Notes under the pieces: generated by a model
Told to the model about the DNA's origin: nothing
Databases searched by the model: none
What the model saw: the letters and a program-made list of their open reading frames with translations, nothing else
Translations under genes and position numbers: made by a program
Source: an uncultured bacterium
GTDB taxonomy: Bacteria; Actinomycetota; Coriobacteriia; Coriobacteriales; Coriobacteriaceae
Reading direction: 5' to 3'
DNA: 64,000 nt
Assembly (NCBI GenBank): GCA_905214525.1
Contig: CAJMMN010000004.1
Span: forward strand, 1-64,000
In this document: positions 59,858 through 64,000 of the stretch, one piece after another
Numbering within the stretch: the first letter of the stretch is position 1
Layout: each line of letters starts with the position of its first letter

Positions 59858-60427
59858 GTGAGCGCTCAGGATTCCAAGCTCTTTGTGATTTCTGGACCGT
59901 CAGGCGCAGGCAAGGGTACGCTCGTCACTCGTGTGCGCGAGCGCCGCTCGAACCTGGGTCTGACGGTTTCGGCTACCACGCGAGCACCACGCAAAGGTGA
60001 GGTCGACGGCGTCAACTACTTTTTTCTGACGCGCGAGGAGTTCGACCGCCGCGTGGCAAATGGTGAGTTTGTTGAGTGGGCCGAGGTCCACGGTAACTGC
60101 TACGGCACGTTGGTGAGCGAGGTCACATCCAAGCTCGCCTCGGGCTCGTCTCTGATTTTGGAGATCGATGTCCAGGGCGCCCTGCAGGTGAAGGAGCGTT
60201 TCCCCGAGGCCGTGCTGATCTTTATCAAGCCGCCTTCGCTTGAGGTGCTCCGCGAACGTCTAGTCGGTCGCGGTACCGAGACGCCCGAGACGATTGAGCT
60301 GCGTATGGCAAACGCCGCCGATGAGCTTGCCCTTGCCGACCGCTACGACGACGTCGTGGTGAATGACGATCTCGACCGCGCGACCGATGAGCTCGTTCGC
60401 GTTCTCGATATGCATGAAAGGATCTGA
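59858..60427 (+). CDS. gmk: Guanylate kinase
   Basis: A 189-aa enzyme phosphorylating GMP to GDP. The P-loop ISGPSGAGKGTL is near residues 11-22, the GMP-binding TTRAPRKGEVDGVNYFFL near 42, and EIDVQGALQVK near 102. GTG 59858 starts immediately after the mihF stop, so the two are coupled. Confidence 0.97.
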   Translation: MSAQDSKLFVISGPSGAGKGTLVTRVRERRSNLGLTVSATTRAPRKGEVDGVNYFFLTREEFDRRVANGEFVEWAEVHGNCYGTLVSEVTSKLASGSSLILEIDVQGALQVKERFPEAVLIFIKPPSLEVLRERLVGRGTETPETIELRMANAADELALADRYDDVVVNDDLDRATDELVRVLDMHERI

Positions 60428-60432
60428 GGTCC

Positions 60433-60714
60433 GTGTCCGTTGTAAAGCCTTGCATTGACGATCTTCTGGAGAAGACCGATCACAACCGCTTCCTGCTCGC
60501 TTCGCTTGCCTCCAAGCGCGCCTGCGACATCAATAGCATGCTGCGTGGCCAGCACAATCGCGTGCTTGCCGTCCAGGATGTCGATGACATCACCATCGGG
60601 CTTTCCGGTGCCGATACCATCTCGATGGCTATGGACGAGATTGTCGACGGCGACATCTCTTATGACGAGGCCCGTTACGAGAAGGCGCTCGGCCACAAGG
60701 TTGCTGAAGCCTAA
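60433..60714 (+). CDS. rpoZ: RNA polymerase omega subunit
   Basis: A 93-aa subunit that helps assemble beta-prime. The signature FLLASLASKRACDINSML near residue 20 corresponds to the conserved Rpb6/omega helix, and the C-terminal YDEARYEKAL segment is typical. GTG 60433 with GAGG upstream. gmk-rpoZ linkage is conserved widely. Confidence 0.93.
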   Translation: MSVVKPCIDDLLEKTDHNRFLLASLASKRACDINSMLRGQHNRVLAVQDVDDITIGLSGADTISMAMDEIVDGDISYDEARYEKALGHKVAEA

Positions 60715-61959
60715 ATGGCGGCTCGCGTCTGCCTAGTCCACTATCACGAGGTTGGGCTGAAGGGCAAGAACCGCGCACATTTTGAGCATATCCTCATGGA
60801 TAACATTAAGGCGGCCTTGGCCGCCTTTTCCGTGAGCGCCGTGTCTCGAATTTCCGGTTATATCCTCGTGACCTTTAACGAGCATCAGGCCGACGAGGCG
60901 GCGCGTGTCATCCGCACCGTCCCCGGCGTTGCCCGTGTGTCTTTGGCGTATCACACCAACCGCGATTCGCAGGAGTACTGCGCCGCCGCCGTGAAGGCGC
61001 TGCGCGAGTTTGGTTCCTTCGATTCGTTTAAGGTGCACGCCAAGCGCTCCAATACTGACTATGAGCTCACCTCGATCGATATCAATCGTCAGGTGGGCGA
61101 GGTGCTGTGTGAGGCCTTTCCCGATAAAAAGGTTCAAATGCACGACCCCGATGCGATGGTGCACGTACTGGTGGTCCAGGGTAGCGTTTATGTGTACGCG
61201 CGCTCCGAGCGCGGCGTGGGCGGTCTGCCGGTGGGTTCTGCCGGCAAGGTCGTGACGCTGCTGTCGTCGGGTATCGATTCTCCGGTGGCGACCTGGATGC
61301 TCGCGCGCCGCGGCGCGGTGTGCGTGCCGGTACATTTCTCCGGTCGTCCGCAGACGCCCGATACGAGTGAGTATTTGGTGCAGGACATCATCCGTGCGCT
61401 TGAGCCGGGTGTCCAGATCGGCCGCCTGTACGTGGTGCCGTTTGGCGACTGCCAGCGTGAGATTTCGGTCACCTGTTCCAGCAACCTGCGCGTGATCATG
61501 TATCGCCGCATTATGTATTCGGTTGCTGAGCGCATTGCACACATCGAGGGTGCCAAGGCCATCGTTACGGGCGAATCGCTTGGACAGGTTGCCTCCCAAA
61601 CGCTTGAGAACATCATGGCCGTCAACGAGGCCGTGAAGATCCCCGTGTTCCGTCCTCTCATCGGTTCGGACAAGCAGGAGATCATCGCGCGCGCCGAGGA
61701 GATCGGTACGTTCGATATCTCGACTGAGGCCGCTCCCGACTGTTGCACGCTGTTTATGCCGCGCCGTCCCGAGACGCATGCCAAACTCGATGTCGTGCAT
61801 GAGGCCTGGGAGTTGTTCGATCATGAGGAGATGATCGAGCGCCTGCTCAAGCAGACCGAGTACATCGACTTCGAGAGCAACACGTACAAGGCCCCTAAGA
61901 CCTTAAAACGCAAACATTCGGAGCTTGCTCCGCGTGAGATTTACCAAGATCACGAATAA
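60715..61959 (+). CDS. thiI: tRNA 4-thiouridine(8) synthase ThiI
   Basis: A 414-aa enzyme that transfers sulfur to U8 of tRNA. N-terminal ferredoxin-like and THUMP domains (about 1-165) precede the PP-loop LLSSGIDSPVATWM near 181. The C-terminal rhodanese domain of Escherichia coli ThiI is absent. Short ThiI of this type relies on a separate cysteine desulfurase for tRNA thiolation. ATG 60715 starts directly after the rpoZ stop. Confidence 0.95.
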   Translation: MAARVCLVHYHEVGLKGKNRAHFEHILMDNIKAALAAFSVSAVSRISGYILVTFNEHQADEAARVIRTVPGVARVSLAYHTNRDSQEYCAAAVKALREFGSFDSFKVHAKRSNTDYELTSIDINRQVGEVLCEAFPDKKVQMHDPDAMVHVLVVQGSVYVYARSERGVGGLPVGSAGKVVTLLSSGIDSPVATWMLARRGAVCVPVHFSGRPQTPDTSEYLVQDIIRALEPGVQIGRLYVVPFGDCQREISVTCSSNLRVIMYRRIMYSVAERIAHIEGAKAIVTGESLGQVASQTLENIMAVNEAVKIPVFRPLIGSDKQEIIARAEEIGTFDISTEAAPDCCTLFMPRRPETHAKLDVVHEAWELFDHEEMIERLLKQTEYIDFESNTYKAPKTLKRKHSELAPREIYQDHE

Positions 61960-61970
61960 ATTTGTGCATA

Positions 61971-62003
61971 GACCGACGATGCGCCTGCATCGTCGGTCTT
62001 TTG
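61971..62003 (+). terminator. Terminator after thiI
   Basis: GACCGACGATGC (61971-61982) pairs perfectly with GCATCGTCGGTC (61987-61998), then TTTT. Confidence 0.92.
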
Positions 62004-62077
62004 CTATCTGGGCATTAGGCGATAAACGGTTCATTTGTCGACGTTTGCCTGAATAAATGGACATTATTGCGCAAGGT

Positions 62078-62097
62078 TTTGGTCAGCTTTTGGTTTG
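62078..62097 (+). promoter_or_regulatory. Putative competence-regulon motif upstream of comEA-comEC
   Basis: Identical over 20 bp to the sequence at 32643-32662 before yraN-comM-dprA: TTTGGTCAGCTTTTGGTTTG. It ends 75 bp before the comEA ATG, against 71 bp at the other site. Direct repeats TTTGGT at 11-bp spacing suit a dimeric activator. Flanking bases differ between the two sites, so this is a site and not a longer duplication. Confidence 0.65.
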
Positions 62098-62172
62098 ACC
62101 GCGAAAACCGGTTTTGGGGCGTGGCTGTTGCGGAGCTCCTTTCCTGACACGATGGTGTTGGGAGGTTTTGCT

Positions 62173-62883
62173 ATGGCGCAGCGTGAACAACATGAACGAG
62201 TCAAAAAGATGGACCGCTGGGCAGAAAAGCTGCTCGGCCACAAGGCGATGGTCCTGGCGATTCTGGTTGTCATTGCCGCCGCGAGCGGCTTGGCGATAGC
62301 AGGTTTTGGTGGCCACTCCAGCGACGTGTCGTTTGAACGTAGCGATGAGGCGGGCGCCTCGGATGTGCGCGGGGCCGGGGATGCGTCACCTGACGATGCC
62401 GATGAGTCGTCTGACAAGAGCTCTTCTGCTGCCGAGGTGTACGTCGATGTTGATGGCGCCGTTGTGAGGCCTGGCGTTTACCGGCTCAAAGATGGAGCAC
62501 GGGTATCCCAAGCGATCGACGCCGCCGGAGGGCTTACGGCCGAGGCGGATGTGACAGGGCTTAATCGCGCGTCCAAGATCACGGATGGACAAAAGATCTA
62601 TGTTCCGGCGGTGGGGGAGCAACAAGCGGCTGCGGCGGTCGGCGGGGGCGAAAGCGGTGCCGCCGCGACTTCTGGTGTGGGGTCTTCGTCGGGACTCGTG
62701 AACATCAATACGGCAAGTGCGGCGGAGCTGCAGACGCTTTCGGGCATCGGGCCTTCTATGGCTCAATCGATTATCGACGAGCGGACGCAAAACGGGGCTT
62801 TTACCTCGGTCGATGACCTCATGCGCGTGTCGGGAATCGGCGAGAAGAAGCTTGCCAAAATCAAAGATTGCATCTGCGTATGA
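62173..62883 (+). CDS. comEA: Competence protein ComEA (DNA receptor)
   Basis: A 236-aa membrane-anchored DNA-binding protein that captures double-stranded DNA for uptake. There is a short cytoplasmic N-terminus, one membrane helix near residues 24-44, an acidic linker, an SLBB domain (VYVDVDGAVVRPGVYRLKDG near 92), a Gly/Ser linker, and the C-terminal double helix-hairpin-helix (LVNINTASAAELQTLSGIG near 176). All domains of Gram-positive ComEA are present. ATG 62173 has GGGAGG upstream. The stop overlaps comEC. Confidence 0.95.
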   Translation: MAQREQHERVKKMDRWAEKLLGHKAMVLAILVVIAAASGLAIAGFGGHSSDVSFERSDEAGASDVRGAGDASPDDADESSDKSSSAAEVYVDVDGAVVRPGVYRLKDGARVSQAIDAAGGLTAEADVTGLNRASKITDGQKIYVPAVGEQQAAAAVGGGESGAAATSGVGSSSGLVNINTASAAELQTLSGIGPSMAQSIIDERTQNGAFTSVDDLMRVSGIGEKKLAKIKDCICV

Positions 62884-64000
62884 GTGCGACCGAGCGAGAG
62901 CACGTGATGCCTCCGCGGCCCCTGATTCCGTGGACGATGGCCCTGTGTGCCGGCATGTGCGTGAGCTGCGCCTTGGTGCTCAGCATAGCCGCTGATGCGC
63001 TGCTGAGGGGGCGGGCGACGGCGGTCGGGCCGCTATGGGCCATTCCCGTTGCGGCAGCGGTTTTCGTTGTGCTGGCTCACTCTTGTGCGAGGCTTGCCCC
63101 TTTGAAGCGGTGGCTGTATGCCGCGTCCGTCGGTCTCGTGGCGGGTGCGGTCGTTTCGGCGTGGTGGGCCATGGGTGCGCTCAACGCCTCGAAGACGCTC
63201 GACGGTCGAGCGGCAAGCAGTCTCGAGTTTGTCGTGCAGGGTGACCCATCCATAAATGACGACGTGTATTCCTATACCTGCGAGGCACGCTCGGACGGTA
63301 AGAACTTGGCAACGGTTCGCCTATCGTGTGACCGTGAGTTCAAGGTCGGGGCGCACGTGCGTGTTATCGGTCGCGTGTCACGTTTTGAGAACGATGCGTA
63401 TGGACGATCGCGCGTGCTTCGAGGCGAGGTGCGCAAGGTTAAAGGCGTTCGGATTGTGTCGGTCGATGAGGGTTCTCCGAGGCCGCTGCTTCGGCTGCGA
63501 AATGGGCTGCTTGCGTCCATCGCGCCTGCGACCGACCCGGCGCGTGCGCTCATAGCCGGTGTCGTCTGCGGTCGTTCGGCCGAGCTGCGCGCCCAGCCGG
63601 CGGGCGACTGGTTTTCGGTGACGGGAACGGCGCATCTTATCGCAGTCTCGGGCAGCCATTTGGCTATCGTGGGGTTTGTAATCGAGGGTGTATTGCAAAA
63701 GACTCGGTGCTCACGTGGTCTTCAGCGGGCGATATTGGCGATAACGCTTGTGGGCTACGCTGCCTTTACGGGCGCGTCTCCCTCGGCCGTGCGCGCGTGC
63801 TGCATGGTGTTCGTGACGCTTGTCGTAAACGGCGCGGGGCGTCGTCGGCACGGCCTTTCGGCACTCTTCGTAACCATGTCCATCTTTGTGCTACTGCGGC
63901 CGACGGTGCTGTTCGAGATGGGCTTTCAGCTTTCATGCGCCAGCGTCTTAGCCATTCTGTGTTTTTGTCCCTATGCGACCTACGCGTTGGGTGAGCTAGG
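62880..64000 (+). CDS. comEC: Competence channel ComEC/Rec2, 3' end outside the window
   Basis: The open frame runs 373 codons from ATG 62880 to the window edge without a stop. It starts in the ATGA overlap with comEA. Three hydrophobic helices are followed by the soluble OB-like DUF4131 region (about residues 115-205). The competence domain follows, with GTAHLIAVSGSHLAIVGF near 243 and FEMGFQLSCASVLAI near 342. ComEC forms the membrane pore for single-stranded DNA import. The usual C-terminal metallo-beta-lactamase domain would lie beyond position 64000. Confidence 0.93.
   Translation, partial: MSATEREHVMPPRPLIPWTMALCAGMCVSCALVLSIAADALLRGRATAVGPLWAIPVAAAVFVVLAHSCARLAPLKRWLYAASVGLVAGAVVSAWWAMGALNASKTLDGRAASSLEFVVQGDPSINDDVYSYTCEARSDGKNLATVRLSCDREFKVGAHVRVIGRVSRFENDAYGRSRVLRGEVRKVKGVRIVSVDEGSPRPLLRLRNGLLASIAPATDPARALIAGVVCGRSAELRAQPAGDWFSVTGTAHLIAVSGSHLAIVGFVIEGVLQKTRCSRGLQRAILAITLVGYAAFTGASPSAVRACCMVFVTLVVNGAGRRRHGLSALFVTMSIFVLLRPTVLFEMGFQLSCASVLAILCFCPYATYALGEL

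Overview
The window reads as a GC-rich chromosome segment of an anaerobic actinobacterium of the class Coriobacteriia, most like Collinsella. This assignment is inferred from gene content. The pyrF-mihF-gmk-rpoZ order and the actinobacterial integration host factor point to Actinomycetota. Two-subunit glycyl-tRNA synthetase (glyQS), AdhE, pyruvate phosphate dikinase with its regulator, PyrR, TrmFO and frequent TTG starts fit a fermentative gut coriobacterium. Almost everything is conserved core chromosome. The only mobile-type element is an IS200-like REP-associated transposase locus near 52.1-53.2 kb.

Layout. 0.1-6.2 kb: tRNA-Arg(CCG), a CtpE-like P-type ATPase, a zinc-ribbon membrane protein, a cyclophilin and a TPR membrane protein. 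6.3-15.9 kb: elongasome operon mreB-mreC-mreD-mrdA-rodA, a DUF697-like membrane protein, and a paired radical-SAM protein and partner. 16.0-20.0 kb: rplU-rpmA, then obg-nadD-yqeK-rsfS. 20.1-21.4 kb: dinB on the minus strand. 21.5-24.1 kb: rpsP-khpA-rimM-trmD-lepB. 24.1-31.1 kb: glyQ-glyS, then the PPDK regulator and ppdK. 31.3-32.5 kb: rplS and rnhB. 32.7-37.9 kb: yraN-comM-dprA-trmFO-xerC. 38.2-48.3 kb: rpsB-tsf, then pyrH-frr-uppS-cdsA-dxr-rseP-ispG-proS, covering translation, lipid carrier and isoprenoid synthesis. 48.5-52.0 kb (minus): an APH-fold kinase and adhE. 52.1-53.3 kb: the RAYT transposase with flanking REP-like repeats. 53.3-53.5 kb (minus): rpmB. 54.0-59.3 kb: pyrimidine operon pyrR-B-C-K-D-F behind an attenuator leader. 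59.5-62.0 kb: mihF-gmk-rpoZ-thiI. 62.2-64.0 kb: comEA and the 5' part of comEC, cut by the window edge.

The main new observation is regulatory. An identical 20-bp sequence, TTTGGTCAGCTTTTGGTTTG, contains TTTGGT twice at 11-bp spacing. It lies 71-75 bp upstream of two DNA-uptake or transformation operons 29 kb apart (yraN-comM-dprA and comEA-comEC). It looks like the operator of an undescribed coriobacterial competence regulon. Other items worth attention are a RAYT locus carrying a fossil piece of a second transposase, a non-canonical (probably AUA) start for xerC, a winged-helix-like insertion in the site-2 protease RseP, a TTTACC operator array before ppdK, and a 39-bp palindrome before mihF.
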